Source: Caenimonas soli
Lineage (GTDB): Bacteria; Pseudomonadota; Gammaproteobacteria; Burkholderiales; Burkholderiaceae_C
DNA: 64,000 nucleotides
Direction: 5' to 3'
Assembly (NCBI RefSeq): GCF_013155545.1
Contig: NZ_JABJVV010000010.1
Coordinates: forward strand, 1 to 64,000
Shown here: in pieces, positions 1 through 8,990 of the stretch
How positions within the stretch are numbered: position 1 is the first letter of the stretch
Layout of the letters: every line of letters starts with the position of its first letter
Made by a program: the position numbers and the translations under genes
The notes under the pieces: generated by a model
What the model was told of the DNA's origin: nothing
Databases searched by the model: none
Seen by the model: the letters and a program-made list of their open reading frames with translations, nothing else

Positions 1-1
1 C

Positions 2-286
2 TTCAAGTGGATCAAACAGAACCTGCGCATCAAGGCATTTGTGGGCAACAGCGCCAACGCCGTGAAGACGCAAATCTGGATCGCAATCGCTACCTATGTG
101 CTGGTGGCGATCGTGAAGAAGCGGCTCCAACTCACCGCCACGCTACACACCATCCTGCAGGTACTGAGCCTGTCACTTTTTGATCGGGTACCGATCGATG
201 TGCTCCTGCTCAAAGCCGTCGATCTCGACGACGAAATCGAGGCTTCTCAGCAGTTTTCACTATTTGAAAATATCTCCGGACAGTAG
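2..286 (+). CDS. IS4-family transposase, C-terminal fragment
   Basis: The window opens inside this reading frame, so only about 94 C-terminal residues are visible. The stretch FKWIKQNLRIKAFVGNSANA followed by VKTQIWIAIATYVLVAIVKK is the typical end of IS4-group DDE transposases: the conserved last lysine region, then a hydrophobic helix. The catalytic residues lie upstream, outside the window, so I cannot tell whether the element is intact. It ends 31 bases before the stop of the convergent ABC transporter gene. The gap holds a piece of a repeat also seen at 14367-14391. Confidence 0.8.
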   Translation, partial: FKWIKQNLRIKAFVGNSANAVKTQIWIAIATYVLVAIVKKRLQLTATLHTILQVLSLSLFDRVPIDVLLLKAVDLDDEIEASQQFSLFENISGQ

Positions 287-287
287 T

Positions 288-305
288 GGGCCTGACCCGG
301 GATCC
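288..305. repeat. Fragment of dispersed terminal repeat
   Basis: This 18-bp stretch (GGGCCTGACCCGGGATCC) matches 17 of 18 bases of the terminal repeat at 14374-14391. It lies directly after the transposase stop codon and is the only occupant of the short gap before the next gene. Confidence 0.5.
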
Positions 306-316
306 ATGCCTCGCTA

Positions 317-1162
317 TCAGGGCAACGGCGTGAACTTCAGCTGACTGAGCGGAACCACCTTGTCTTCACGGGTCATCTTGTACTCGGTGTTCGGGCCCAG
401 CCACTTGTCCCAGAGCTGGTTGATCTCGCCTGCCTTGTCCATCTCCAGCAGCGTGCTGTTGATCTTGGCCAGCAGCGCCGGTTCGTCCTTCTTCATGCCT
501 ACACCGATCGGCTGAAATGCCATCGGCTCGGGAATCATCTTGAGCGGCACGCCGGAGGCCTTGGACTGATTGACCAGCTTGGTGATCGTCATGGTGTTGG
601 CCACCATGCCCAGGGCCTTGTTCTGTTGCACGGCCATGTAGGCGGAACCGGTATCCTGGAAGGTCACGGGTTCCGAGCCATTGAGCTTGATCGACAGTTC
701 GGAGGTCGAGCCCTTGGTCGAGGCCAGGCGCTTGCCCTTGAAATCGGCCTTGCTCTTGCCCGGATCGCTTTCCTTCACGGCCAGCATCTCCTTGGCCAGG
801 TAGTACGGGTCGCTGAACTGGATCTGTTCGGCGCGGCCGAGCGTGTAGGCCAGGTTGGCCACCGTCACGTCGACGCGCCCCATCTTCACCTCCGGCACGC
901 GCGCCTCCACCGACAGCGGTGTGATCGATGCCTTGAGGCCCAGGCGCTTGGCGATGGCGTTGCACAGGTCGACGTCGAAGCCCACCATCTCGCGGGTCTT
1001 GGGGTCGGGGGCGGCGAATGGCGGCACGTCGGCAAAGGTGCCGCAGCGCAGCTCCTTGCGCTGCTGGATGTCCTGCCACTGGTCGGCCAGGGCAGCGAAC
1101 GACAATGCGCCGAGGCCGATGGCCGTGGCGGCGAGGCGAATTGTGGAAATGCGGACAGACAT
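317..1162 (-). CDS. Amino-acid ABC transporter, periplasmic substrate-binding protein
   Basis: Family-3 solute-binding protein of 281 residues, the usual length. A signal peptide covers residues 1-26 (cleavage after SFAALA). The mature part begins with the typical 'LRCGTFADVPPF...DVDLCNAIAKRLG' pattern of polar amino-acid binding proteins. The start at 1162 is preceded by an AAGGAG ribosome site; a longer upstream reading frame is an artefact. It is the last gene of the run SDR - permease - permease - ATPase - binding protein. Glutamate, aspartate or oxoproline would suit the neighbouring PxpABC genes, but the ligand is inference. Confidence 0.9.
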   Translation of the reverse strand: MSVRISTIRLAATAIGLGALSFAALADQWQDIQQRKELRCGTFADVPPFAAPDPKTREMVGFDVDLCNAIAKRLGLKASITPLSVEARVPEVKMGRVDVTVANLAYTLGRAEQIQFSDPYYLAKEMLAVKESDPGKSKADFKGKRLASTKGSTSELSIKLNGSEPVTFQDTGSAYMAVQQNKALGMVANTMTITKLVNQSKASGVPLKMIPEPMAFQPIGVGMKKDEPALLAKINSTLLEMDKAGEINQLWDKWLGPNTEYKMTREDKVVPLSQLKFTPLP

Positions 1163-1194
1163 GGCTGGCTCCTTGAGTTGATGAACGGTTGCTA

Positions 1195-1929
1195 TCAGTG
1201 CGAGCGCAGGTCGGACAGGAAGCGCTGCGCGCGCGGATGCTGGGGGGTGCGGAAAAACGTCTCGGGATCGGCCGACTCGAGAATGCAGCCGGCGTCCATG
1301 AACCACACGCGATCGGCCACCTCGCGCGCGAAACCCATCTCGTGAGTGACGCACATCATCGTCATGCCGTCGCGGGCCAGGCTGCGCATCACGGCCAGCA
1401 CCTCGCCCACCATCTCGGGATCGAGCGCGCTGGTCGGCTCGTCGAACAGCATCGCCGGGGGCTCCATAGCCAGCGCGCGGGCGATCGCCACGCGCTGCTG
1501 CTGGCCGCCGGACAGCTGTGCCGGGTAGGACGAGGCCTTGGCAGCGAGCCCGACGCGATCGAGCAGCTGCATCGCCTTTTCGCGCGCTTCGGCGCGCTTG
1601 GCGCCGCGCACGTGGATCGGCGACAGCATCACGTTGTCCAGCGCCGACAGGTGCGGGAACAGGTTGAAACTCTGGAACACGAAGCCGATGCGGCTGCGCA
1701 GGAGGTTCAGCTGCGCGCTGCTCATGGGCGCGTGGACGTTCTGGCCCTCGAACAGCAGCTCGCCGGACTTGATTTCCTCGAGCCGGTTGACGGTTCGGAT
1801 CAGCGTGGATTTGCCGGACCCCGAAGGGCCGCAGACCACCACCACCTCGCCTTTCTTGACCTCGGCATTGATATCGGTGAGCGCGCGATAGTCGCCGTAC
1901 CACTTGTTGACGTTGGAAAAGACGATCAT
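1195..1929 (-). CDS. Amino-acid ABC transporter ATPase
   Basis: ATP-binding subunit of 244 residues of the GlnQ/HisP type. Visible motifs: Walker [10 protein letters not shown] (about residues 34-42), a Q-loop at FQSFNLFPH, the signature LSGGQQQR, Walker [14 protein letters not shown] and the switch histidine in VTHEMGFA. It would sit on the cytoplasmic face and drive the two permeases encoded just upstream in the same transcript. The gap to the permease is 16 bases and to the binding-protein gene 32 bases. Confidence 0.95.
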   Translation of the reverse strand: MIVFSNVNKWYGDYRALTDINAEVKKGEVVVVCGPSGSGKSTLIRTVNRLEEIKSGELLFEGQNVHAPMSSAQLNLLRSRIGFVFQSFNLFPHLSALDNVMLSPIHVRGAKRAEAREKAMQLLDRVGLAAKASSYPAQLSGGQQQRVAIARALAMEPPAMLFDEPTSALDPEMVGEVLAVMRSLARDGMTMMCVTHEMGFAREVADRVWFMDAGCILESADPETFFRTPQHPRAQRFLSDLRSH

Positions 1930-1945
1930 GTGCGTTTGACTCCGG

Positions 1946-2701
1946 TCAGGGTTCGGCCACCAGCGGCTGGACGATAGCCGCGGCCTGGATCGCAGCGGCG
2001 CTGCGCTGCCCTGCGCGCTTGGCGGTGATGCGCTGTTCCAGCGCCCTCGCCGCCCGTGTCAGGCTCCAGCAAACGACGTAATAGATGACGGCCAGGATGA
2101 AGAACACCTCGAACGGCTTGGTCAGCAGCTGGTTGTTGATCTGGTTGGCCGCGAAGGTGAGTTCGGGCACGTTGATGACGTAGCCCAGCGTCGTCTCCTT
2201 GATCGTCGAGACGAACTGGCTGAGCATGCTGGGCAGCATGTTGAATAGCGCCTGAGGCAAGATCACCAGGCGCATCGCGCCCAGGTGGCTGTGGCCGAGC
2301 GACCGCGCGGCCTCCATCTGGCCTTTAGGCAAGGCCTCGATGCCCGCGCGTACCACCTCGGACAGATAAGCCCCTTCGTAGATCACCAGGGTGCATAGCA
2401 TCGTCACGAAGCCCGACACGTTGCGGCCGATCAGAAGTGGCACCAGGAAGTAGACCCACAGGATCAACATCAGGAGCGGCACACCGCGAACCAGGTACAC
2501 CAGTGCGGTGGACGGCCACTTCAGCAGCCGCCAGTGCGACAGCCGGGCCAGCGCCAGCAGCACGCTCAAGGGAAAGGCCAGCACGATGCCCAGCACCGAC
2601 AGGATCAGCGTGCAGGCGATGCCGCCCAGCGGCCCATTGGGGTACTGGCCGATCAGCAGCAGCAGCCAGTTGTCGCGCAGGATCTCGAAGATGGAGGTCA
2701 T
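1946..2701 (-). CDS. Amino-acid ABC transporter permease (second copy)
   Basis: Membrane protein of 251 residues of the HisM/GltJ type. The binding-protein-dependent loop reads [23 protein letters not shown], matching the family EAA motif. Several hydrophobic segments cover most of its length. It lies 3 bases after the other permease, and the two probably form a heterodimer. The C-terminal tail after about residue 225 is Ala-rich and variable. Confidence 0.9.
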   Translation of the reverse strand: MTSIFEILRDNWLLLLIGQYPNGPLGGIACTLILSVLGIVLAFPLSVLLALARLSHWRLLKWPSTALVYLVRGVPLLMLILWVYFLVPLLIGRNVSGFVTMLCTLVIYEGAYLSEVVRAGIEALPKGQMEAARSLGHSHLGAMRLVILPQALFNMLPSMLSQFVSTIKETTLGYVINVPELTFAANQINNQLLTKPFEVFFILAVIYYVVCWSLTRAARALEQRITAKRAGQRSAAAIQAAAIVQPLVAEP

Positions 2702-2704
2702 GGC

Positions 2705-3406
2705 TTACCTCGCCCCGGCAACGCGGGCGCGCCGGCCCAGCCAGGCGCCGGCCATCATGAACAGCAGCGAGAAGGCCAGGTACATGATCGTCGCCAGCAG
2801 GTAGGCCTCGAAGGCGCGGAAGCTCAGGTTCTCGACCTCCTTCACGGCATGTGTGAGTTCGGCCACGCCGATGGCCATCGCCAGGCTGCTGTTCTTGAAC
2901 AGCGAGACGGTGTGGTTGACCAGCGCCGGCAAGGCGTTGCGCACGGCCTGTGGCATCAGCACATGGCGCATCGCGCTCACGTAGCTATGGCCCAGGGCAC
3001 GGGCCGCCTCGGCCTGGCCGGCCGGGATCGAGCGCAGGCCGGAGCGCAAATCCTCGCTGAAATACGCCGCCTGGCACAGGCCCAGGCCGATGATCGCGAA
3101 CACCGCCTCACCGTTGTGCTCGCCCAGCCAGCCCTGCACGGCGTTGGGCATCAGGCTGGAGATGCCGAAGTACCACAGCATCAACTGCACCAGCGTCGGC
3201 ACGTTCTGGTGGTAGGAGATGTAGGCGATCACGCCCCGCTCGGCCACTCGGCTGGGCGTCAGGCGCACCACCAGCAGCACCACGGCCAGGCTCATCGCCA
3301 GCAGCCAGGACCCGAACGCGATCACCAGCGTCATTTGCACGCCGTGCACCAGCATCCGGACGAACTCCGCGTTCAGCAGGATCGCGATGAGGTCGAAGCC
3401 TTTCAT
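2705..3406 (-). CDS. Amino-acid ABC transporter permease (first copy)
   Basis: Membrane subunit of 233 residues with the EAA-type loop SIPAGQAEAARALGHSYVSAMR, paired with the next gene as a two-permease importer. I place the start at 3406 (MKGFDLIAILL), behind a purine-rich AGGAAGAA site. An upstream in-frame ATG would overlap the SDR gene's coding end and gives an unlikely basic, proline-rich N-terminus. The sequence after the start has the expected periplasmic and first transmembrane segments. Confidence 0.88.
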   Translation of the reverse strand: MKGFDLIAILLNAEFVRMLVHGVQMTLVIAFGSWLLAMSLAVVLLVVRLTPSRVAERGVIAYISYHQNVPTLVQLMLWYFGISSLMPNAVQGWLGEHNGEAVFAIIGLGLCQAAYFSEDLRSGLRSIPAGQAEAARALGHSYVSAMRHVLMPQAVRNALPALVNHTVSLFKNSSLAMAIGVAELTHAVKEVENLSFRAFEAYLLATIMYLAFSLLFMMAGAWLGRRARVAGAR

Positions 3407-3437
3407 GCGGTTCTTCCTGCGGATGGAGGCGCGGCCT

Positions 3438-4190
3438 TCAGGCCTGCGGCCGCTCGGGCCGGGTGGTTTGCAGGCCACCGGGGACTTGCATCGTCGGCGT
3501 GATCTCGATATGGCCGATGTTCACCGCCACCGGCGCGGAAATCGCGAAGGCGATGGCGTTGGCGATGTCCGCCGCCTGCGGCAGCTCGAAGCCCTTGACG
3601 AAGCGCTCGTAGGTTTCCGCGGAGTCGCCGTGCACATGGGCAAAGATGTCCGTCGCCACCCGGCCGGGGCAGATCTCGGTCACGCGAACGCGCTTGCCGA
3701 AGGCGTCGATGCGCAGCTGCCGCGACAGCATGCTCACAGCCGCCTTGGTAGCGTGGTAGGTGGAGTTGCCGCCGAAGTTGTAGGCACCGGCGATCGAGCT
3801 GATGTTGACGACATGGCCGCGATCGCGCGCCACCATGCCGGGCACGACCAGGCGGCATAGATGCAGCACGGCCCGCAGGTTCACGTCGATCAGCAGGTCG
3901 ATGTCCTGCGCGTCGGCCTTCAGGAAGGATTTGGGGCGGTCGACTCCGGCGTTGTTGACCAGCACGTCGAACTCGACTTCGCCGGCGAGCCGGGTGATGC
4001 CGGCGAGGTCGGTGACGTCCAGCGCGTGCGCAACGCAGCCGGTGCGTTCGGCAAGCGCATCCAGTGCCTTGGCGCCGCGTGCCAGCGCGTGCACTCGTAG
4101 TCCTTCCTTGCACAGCCGCTCGACGACGGCGGCTCCGATGCCGGACGAAGCACCGGTGACCAGAGCGGTCTTGTAGTCAGTGAAGGGCAT
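3438..4190 (-). CDS. Short-chain dehydrogenase/reductase (SDR)
   Basis: Classical SDR of 250 residues: NAD(P)-binding TGASSGIG near the N-terminus, NNAG at about residue 85, catalytic Ser in NISSIAGAY, and Tyr/Lys in STYHATK. The PG motif after the active site is CPGRVATDIF. The family includes 3-hydroxy acid dehydrogenases such as YdfG, which act on serine or 3-hydroxypropionate-type substrates; the substrate here is not visible. It is the first gene of the amino-acid transporter operon and follows promoter module A (4208-4279). Confidence 0.9.
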   Translation of the reverse strand: MPFTDYKTALVTGASSGIGAAVVERLCKEGLRVHALARGAKALDALAERTGCVAHALDVTDLAGITRLAGEVEFDVLVNNAGVDRPKSFLKADAQDIDLLIDVNLRAVLHLCRLVVPGMVARDRGHVVNISSIAGAYNFGGNSTYHATKAAVSMLSRQLRIDAFGKRVRVTEICPGRVATDIFAHVHGDSAETYERFVKGFELPQAADIANAIAFAISAPVAVNIGHIEITPTMQVPGGLQTTRPERPQA

Positions 4191-4207
4191 GGCTTTCCTT
4201 TACGCTT

Positions 4208-4279
4208 TGTGTCAATTTATCGATGGCTGGCCTGTTGCGCCAAGACGGATTGGGTGTGGTGAGATAAGCCGCTCTTATG
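4208..4279 (-). promoter_or_regulatory. Nac-type promoter module A (SDR/amino-acid transporter operon)
   Basis: Reading toward the SDR gene: ATA-N9-TAT (4278-4264), 20 nt, TTGGCG (4243-4238), 18 nt, then TAAATT (4219-4214). The predicted start of transcription is near 4207, which places the box centre (4271) 64 bases upstream. That is the position known for sites of the LysR-type regulator Nac. The motif CGTCTTGGCG at the -35 is identical in modules B and C. The box overlaps the last codons of pxpA. Confidence 0.72.
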
Positions 4280-5054
4280 TCACCGCCAGTTGCAGGGAGA
4301 TCGGGACGATCCGGCCACCCCCAGCTTCGATTTCGCGCCGTATCGTGCGCGCCAGCCCTACTGCGCCCGGCGTGTCGCCATGCACCAGGATCGATCGAGG
4401 CCGCATGGCCAGGGTTTTCCCGCTGTGGGTGACGATGCTGCCTTCCGCCAGCAGGCGACGCACCCGATCCAGCACGGCCGTTTCGTCGTGGATCACCGCG
4501 CCGGGCAGCTTGCGCGGCACCAGCAAGCCTTCGTCGTCGTAGGCGCGGTCGGCCAGGAACGCGGTGGCGATGCGCAGGCCGCATTGCGCTGCCGCGCCCT
4601 CGATCGCCCGGCTGCTCGACGAGCTGATGATGAGCGACGGATCGAAACCCGCCACCGCGCGCACCAGCGGCCCGGCCAGGGCCGCGTCGCCGGCAGCGAG
4701 GTTGCCCAGCGCCCCGTGGAAGCTCATGTGCGTCATGCGGTGGCCGGCCGCGCGCGCGATGCCGGCCAGCGCGCCGAGCTGGTAAGTCACCATCGCGGCA
4801 AGCTCCGCGGTGTCGATCTGCATGGACCGGCGTCCGAAGCCCTGGAGGTCCGGATAGCCCACATGCGCACCCACGTCGACGCCGCGCGCCAACGCCTGTC
4901 GCACCGTCCGGTCCATGATGACCGGGTCGCCGGCGTGGAAGCCGCAGGCGACGTTGGCGGACGAGACGACTTCGAGCAGCGCTTCGTCCTCGCCCATGCG
5001 CCAGGGGCCGTAGCCCTCGCCCATATCTGCATTGAGGTCGATGTCCATGGTCAT
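4275..5054 (-). CDS. pxpA: 5-oxoprolinase subunit A (LamB/YcsF family)
   Basis: Protein of 259 residues with the family hallmarks: DLNADMGEG at the N-terminus, ANVACGFHAGDP, GAHVGYPDLQGFGRR, and VHGDTPGAV near the end. PxpA works with PxpB and PxpC in ATP-dependent opening of the 5-oxoproline ring to glutamate. Oddly, the usual SFVKPHGALYN-like segment reads MSFHGALGN and a Ser-rich run follows, so substrate preference may differ from the E. coli enzyme. It overlaps the preceding carrier-like gene by 4 bases and is last in the accB-accC-pxpB-pxpC run. Confidence 0.9.
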   Translation of the reverse strand: MTMDIDLNADMGEGYGPWRMGEDEALLEVVSSANVACGFHAGDPVIMDRTVRQALARGVDVGAHVGYPDLQGFGRRSMQIDTAELAAMVTYQLGALAGIARAAGHRMTHMSFHGALGNLAAGDAALAGPLVRAVAGFDPSLIISSSSSRAIEGAAAQCGLRIATAFLADRAYDDEGLLVPRKLPGAVIHDETAVLDRVRRLLAEGSIVTHSGKTLAMRPRSILVHGDTPGAVGLARTIRREIEAGGGRIVPISLQLAVT

Positions 5055-5458
5055 GCCTGCCTTCCAGGAGATTGAAGTTCGACCAGCGGCGTGCCGTACC
5101 CCACGATCGTGCCTGGCTCCGCCAGCATGGCGGCCAGGATGCCGTCTTGCGGCGCCGTGACCGGCAGCAGCAGGGCGCCGATCCGCAGCAGGCCCACCAC
5201 TTGCCCGGCGCCCACCACGGCACCGGGAGGTACCAGCGGTTCCGCGCGCAGCGGGTGGCCATGCAGGAACACGCCCACCGAGGCGGCGGCCACGACCTTG
5301 GATTCAGGCTCGTTTCCCGCCGTGTCGGATGGGACGAGCTCGACGCGCGTGCCGTTGCGACGCAAGCGCAGATGCTCCCCGGGGCCCTGCAATTCCAGCA
5401 GGTCGATGTCGGTGGCCTCCAGCCAGCGCGACAACTGCTGCACCTCTTCAATGCGCAT
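5051..5458 (-). CDS. BCCP-like protein lacking the biotinylation lysine
   Basis: This 135-residue protein has the layout of a biotin carboxyl carrier protein: an N-terminal helix (RIEEVQQLSRWLEATDIDLLELQG), a linker and a C-terminal biotinyl/lipoyl-like fold. Its last 50 residues align without gaps to the true AccB at 8475-8915. Where AccB has EAMK with the biotin lysine, this copy reads RIGA (residues 92-95), so it has no lysine to biotinylate. It overlaps pxpA by 4 bases and pxpC by 11, so it should be translated with them. A structural or regulatory subunit is one explanation. Confidence 0.75.
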   Translation of the reverse strand: MRIEEVQQLSRWLEATDIDLLELQGPGEHLRLRRNGTRVELVPSDTAGNEPESKVVAAASVGVFLHGHPLRAEPLVPPGAVVGAGQVVGLLRIGALLLPVTAPQDGILAAMLAEPGTIVGYGTPLVELQSPGRQA

Positions 5459-6449
5459 GCTCGGCTCCTCGCTGGCCGCGGTGCAAGTCGACGAGGCGGC
5501 GCGCCTCGTCCAACCATCGTCGGTTCTGGTCGAGCGCGGCGACAGCCTCGTCCCACGTGGTTTCGACGAAGCGGATACGGCTGCCGATGGGCGCCTGGCC
5601 CAGGCGCCAGCGGTCTGCCTCGATCACCGTGCCGATCTTCGGATAGCCGCCCGAAGGCTGCGCGTCGCACATCTGGACGATGGGCTGTCCGCTGGGAGGC
5701 ACCTGGATCACGCCCGGAACGATGCCGTGCGACCGCATTTCGATCTCATCGACCGGCTGCAGCGGCGCGCCGGCCAACCGGTAGCCATAGCGGTCGCTTT
5801 GCGGGGTGATCTTCCAGGCCTCGGCCCAGAACGACGCGCGCGAAGCTTCGGTGTAGTGGCCGTACTCGCCCGCAGGCAGCACGCGCATCGCCGGCAGGCC
5901 ATCCGCCTCCAGCGGCAGGGCGAGCGCCGGCGGCACCAGGCCGAAGCCGGTGGCCTGAAGCCCGGCACCCGGCGCCACGGCTTGCAGCTTGTCACCGCGA
6001 CGCAGCGCCCGGCCGTCCAGGCCGCCGAACGCGCCGCGCAACTGGGTACTGCGCGAGCCCAGCACTTCGGGCACGTCGACACCACCGGCCAGGCACAGGT
6101 AGACGCGGCTCGCGCGCCAGGCGCTGGCTTGCTGCGGCACGCCGAGCTGCAGCACCTGGCCCGCCCGTGCCGCATGGGTCCACCATGGCAGCAGCGCGAC
6201 GTCGTCCAGACGCGCGGCGCAATCGGCGCCGGTCACGGCGAACGCGCAGTCGGCGGTGAAGCGCACCTGGAACGGAAACACCGGCACCTCGATGGCGGCC
6301 GCCCCTTCGTCGTTGCCCAGCAGCAGGTTGCCCGCGGCCAGCGCGAGCGGGTCCATCGCGCCCGAGCTGCCCACGCCCCAGCGCAATTCGCCCAAGCGTC
6401 CCAGGTCCTGCACCGTGGCCAGCGCGCTGGCGGACAAGACTTCGATCAT
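5448..6449 (-). CDS. pxpC: 5-oxoprolinase subunit C / carboxyltransferase-like protein (KipA, AHS2)
   Basis: Protein of 333 residues of the biotin-dependent carboxyltransferase/allophanate-hydrolase-subunit-2 family. It shows the N-terminal motif TVQDLGRLGELRWGVGSSGAMD and later the family stretch CDAQPSGGYPKIGTV. Family knowledge: KipI and KipA halves together resemble the carboxyltransferase domain of urea carboxylase, and in many bacteria form 5-oxoprolinase with PxpA. It overlaps pxpB by 4 bases and the carrier-like gene by 11. Confidence 0.9.
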   Translation of the reverse strand: MIEVLSASALATVQDLGRLGELRWGVGSSGAMDPLALAAGNLLLGNDEGAAAIEVPVFPFQVRFTADCAFAVTGADCAARLDDVALLPWWTHAARAGQVLQLGVPQQASAWRASRVYLCLAGGVDVPEVLGSRSTQLRGAFGGLDGRALRRGDKLQAVAPGAGLQATGFGLVPPALALPLEADGLPAMRVLPAGEYGHYTEASRASFWAEAWKITPQSDRYGYRLAGAPLQPVDEIEMRSHGIVPGVIQVPPSGQPIVQMCDAQPSGGYPKIGTVIEADRWRLGQAPIGSRIRFVETTWDEAVAALDQNRRWLDEARRLVDLHRGQRGAEHAH

Positions 6450-7105
6450 CGGATCACCTTTTCGACACGAAAGCGGATGCTGTCGCCCGGCTGGACCAGC
6501 GCGGGCGGGTCCTGCGCCGGATCGAAGAACCTCATCGTGGTGCTGCCTATCGTGTTCCAGCCGCTCGGCCCGTCGGAGGCCGACACGCCGGTCTGCGCGC
6601 CGCCGATGGACACGGCGCCGCCGGGGATGCTGATGACGGGCACCTTGCGCCGGGGCGTGGCGATGCGCGGGTCCATGCCGCCGAGATAGCAGTAGCCGGG
6701 GTGGCTGCCGATCGCAAACACCGGGTACAGCGGCGCACTGTGAAGCTCGACGATCTCGTCCACGCGCAGGCCGGTGTACGCGACCACGTCGGCCATGTGC
6801 GGGCCGCCGGGGCCGCCATACACCACCGGCAGTTCGATCACACGGCCCTTCAGCGGCATCGGCTGCACCGCCTGCCAGGCGGCACGGAGACGCGCCTTGA
6901 GTTCATCGAGTCGGCGCGGCGCCCGCTCGAAGCTCAGCATCAGGTTGTTCATGCCGGGCACGGCCTCGCGCACCTCGGGCCAGGATTGCGCTTCGCGCGC
7001 CAGTGCCCAGACTCGCTGCTGGGCCGACAGGTCCATGTCGCCGGGCGGCTCGAACAGCAGGGCACTGGTGCCCAGCAGGCTGATGGTGGCGTCCTGGGAC
7101 CTCAT
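6446..7105 (-). CDS. pxpB: 5-oxoprolinase subunit B (KipI, AHS1)
   Basis: Protein of 219 residues with the allophanate-hydrolase-subunit-1 core: [18 protein letters not shown], then [20 protein letters not shown] and [17 protein letters not shown]. The usual 'F.PGF.YL' segment is GSHPGYCYL here. It partners PxpC, and the two are coupled by a 4-base overlap. Its own start overlaps the end of accC by 4 bases, so carboxylase and oxoprolinase-like subunits are made from one message. Confidence 0.9.
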   Translation of the reverse strand: MRSQDATISLLGTSALLFEPPGDMDLSAQQRVWALAREAQSWPEVREAVPGMNNLMLSFERAPRRLDELKARLRAAWQAVQPMPLKGRVIELPVVYGGPGGPHMADVVAYTGLRVDEIVELHSAPLYPVFAIGSHPGYCYLGGMDPRIATPRRKVPVISIPGGAVSIGGAQTGVSASDGPSGWNTIGSTTMRFFDPAQDPPALVQPGDSIRFRVEKVIR

Positions 7106-8454
7106 GGCTCTTTCCGTTGTTGCAGCCAGCGTTCAAGGTGATGGATGTCCACACCGCCGGCCGCGAAGCCGGCGTCCTGGACGATCTGGCGGTGCAGCGG
7201 CAGGTTGGTGGCGATGCCCCCCACACGCATCTCCTCGAGCGCCACGCGCAAACGCACCAGGGCGTCGTCGCGCGTCGCGCCGTGCACGATCAGCTTGGCG
7301 ATCATCGAGTCGTAGTACGGCGGCACCCGATAGCCGGCCCCGACATGGGTGTCCACCCGAACGCCATAGCCGCCGGGCAGCACCCATTCGCCGATGAGTC
7401 CGGGCGACGGGGCGAAGGTGTCGGGGTTCTCGGCGTTGATGCGGCACTCGAGCGCATGGCCGCGGCATTCGATGTCCGCCTGGGTGATGGCCAGCCGCTC
7501 GCCCCGCGCCACGCGGAGCTGCTGCTGCACGATGTCGATGCCGGTGGTCATCTCGGTGACCGGGTGCTCCACCTGCAGGCGCGTGTTCATCTCGATGAAA
7601 TAGAACGCGCCGTCCTCGAACAGGAATTCGAAAGTGCCGACGCCGCAGTAGCCGATCTGCCGGCAGGCTTGCGCGCAGCGTTCGCCGACGGCGCGGATCA
7701 GTGCGATGTCTATGCCCGGCGCCGGCGCTTCCTCGATCACCTTCTGATGGCGGCGCTGCAACGAGCAGTCGCGGCTGCCCAGCCACAGCGCGTTGCCGTG
7801 GCTGTCGGCCAGTACCTGGATCTCGACATGGCGCGGATGCAGCAGGAATTTCTCGATGTAGACCTCGGGGTTGCCGAAGGCGCGCCGGGCTTCTTCGCGG
7901 GTCAGCGACAGGGCGTCCAGCAGTTCGGCCTCGCCGTGCACGACCCGCATGCCCCGGCCGCCACCGCCGCCCGCGGCCTTGACGATCACCGGATAGCCGA
8001 TGTCGCGTGCCACCGCGCGTACGGCGCCGGGGTCGTCGGGCAGCGCCGTGTCGGGCCCGGGCACGCAGGGCACGCCGGCCTCCCTCATCGCCCGCTTGGC
8101 GGCGACCTTGTCACCCATCGTCCGGATGCATGCGGCACTGGGGCCGATGAAGGTCAGCCCGGCTTGCTCGACGCGGTCGGCGAAGCCCGCGTTCTCCGAG
8201 AGAAAACCATAGCCGGGGTGAATCGCCTGGGCGCCACTGACCTGTGCGGCGAACAGGATCGCCGCCTGGTTCAGGTAGCTGCGTCCCGGCGCAGCGGGCC
8301 CGATGCACAGGGCCTGGTCGGCCTGGCGCACGTAGACCGCATCCTGGTCCGCCTGCGAATGCACGGCGACCGTGCGCAGGCCCAGCCCGCGGCAGGCGCG
8401 TTGGATGCGCAAGGCGATCTCACCGCGATTGGCAATCAGGACAGTGTCGAACAT
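7102..8454 (-). CDS. accC: Biotin carboxylase (AccC-type)
   Basis: Enzyme of about 450 residues that carboxylates the biotin carrier with ATP and bicarbonate. The N-terminus [11 protein letters not shown], the glycine-rich ATP-grasp loop [14 protein letters not shown], the [18 protein letters not shown] segment and the catalytic [14 protein letters not shown] are intact. I start it at 8454 ([11 protein letters not shown]) because the family begins there; an ATG three codons earlier (8463) is possible and neither has a clear ribosome site. No accA/accD lies nearby, so its carboxyltransferase partner may be PxpB/PxpC. A housekeeping accC is expected elsewhere. Confidence 0.9.
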   Translation of the reverse strand: MFDTVLIANRGEIALRIQRACRGLGLRTVAVHSQADQDAVYVRQADQALCIGPAAPGRSYLNQAAILFAAQVSGAQAIHPGYGFLSENAGFADRVEQAGLTFIGPSAACIRTMGDKVAAKRAMREAGVPCVPGPDTALPDDPGAVRAVARDIGYPVIVKAAGGGGGRGMRVVHGEAELLDALSLTREEARRAFGNPEVYIEKFLLHPRHVEIQVLADSHGNALWLGSRDCSLQRRHQKVIEEAPAPGIDIALIRAVGERCAQACRQIGYCGVGTFEFLFEDGAFYFIEMNTRLQVEHPVTEMTTGIDIVQQQLRVARGERLAITQADIECRGHALECRINAENPDTFAPSPGLIGEWVLPGGYGVRVDTHVGAGYRVPPYYDSMIAKLIVHGATRDDALVRLRVALEEMRVGGIATNLPLHRQIVQDAGFAAGGVDIHHLERWLQQRKEP

Positions 8455-8474
8455 GGCGGGCATGGTGAATGTGG

Positions 8475-8915
8475 TCAGGCAAATCGCACCAACGGCTGGC
8501 CGGTTTCCACTTCCTGTCCCGAGGCGACGAGCACGGTATCCACTACCCCGTCATGCTCCGCGCGGACCTCGTTGAAGACTTTCATGGCCTCGATGACGCA
8601 CAGTGTCTGGCCCGCCTTCACGGCAAGCCCCGGTGCCACGAAAGGCGGCTCGCCCGGCGAAGGCTGCAGGTGCACGACGCCATAGAGGGGGGCGCGCAGT
8701 ACGCTTTCCGCGGGCCGAGACGCTTCATCACGTTGGGCCGCAGCAGTGGTGATCGCTGGACGCGGGCGGGCGGGCTCCACGCGCGTAGCCGTTGCCGGCG
8801 TACCGTTCGCCCGCCGCACGAGGCGCAGCGTCCAGCCGTCCTGGCTGAACTCCATCTCGGCTAAATCCGAGGATGCCATCGCATCGATGAATGCCTTGAT
8901 CTGCTGCGGGTCCAT
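8475..8915 (-). CDS. accB: Biotin carboxyl carrier protein (AccB-type)
   Basis: Protein of 146 residues with an AccB-like helical N-terminus, a Pro/Ala-rich linker at about residues 38-70 and a C-terminal biotinyl domain. The biotinylation motif is EAMKVFN with Lys112; the usual methionine after the lysine is Val. It is the first gene of the accB-accC-pxp operon behind promoter module B. The predicted transcription start is only about 3 bases before the ATG and no ribosome site is visible, so the message may be leaderless. Confidence 0.9.
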   Translation of the reverse strand: MDPQQIKAFIDAMASSDLAEMEFSQDGWTLRLVRRANGTPATATRVEPARPRPAITTAAAQRDEASRPAESVLRAPLYGVVHLQPSPGEPPFVAPGLAVKAGQTLCVIEAMKVFNEVRAEHDGVVDTVLVASGQEVETGQPLVRFA

Positions 8916-8917
8916 AT

Positions 8918-8990
8918 GCCCGCAACAGTACTGGCGCCGCGCTCAGGGCGCCAAGACGGAATGTCTCTAGCGCGATAAGGGAGACTTATG
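8918..8990 (-). promoter_or_regulatory. Nac-type promoter module B (accB-accC-pxp operon)
   Basis: Toward accB: ATA-N9-TAT (8989-8975; the inner arms also pair as ATAAG-N5-CTTAT on the plus strand), 20 nt, TTGGCG (8954-8949), 18 nt, TACTGT (8930-8925). The predicted start is near 8918 and the box centre is 64 bases upstream. Spacing is identical to modules A and C. The box overlaps the stop codon of the LysR gene. Confidence 0.75.

Noticed and set aside
317-1903. A 528-codon frame covering the binding protein and part of the ATPase in another frame
   Set aside because: Only the last 281 codons have family similarity, and a good ribosome site precedes the internal ATG at 1162; the rest lies antisense-style over the ATPase frame.
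4220-4226. TTGACA just before the SDR start as a -35 box
   Set aside because: It is too close to the start codon for a -10 to follow; the TTGGCG/TAAATT pair of module A fits better.
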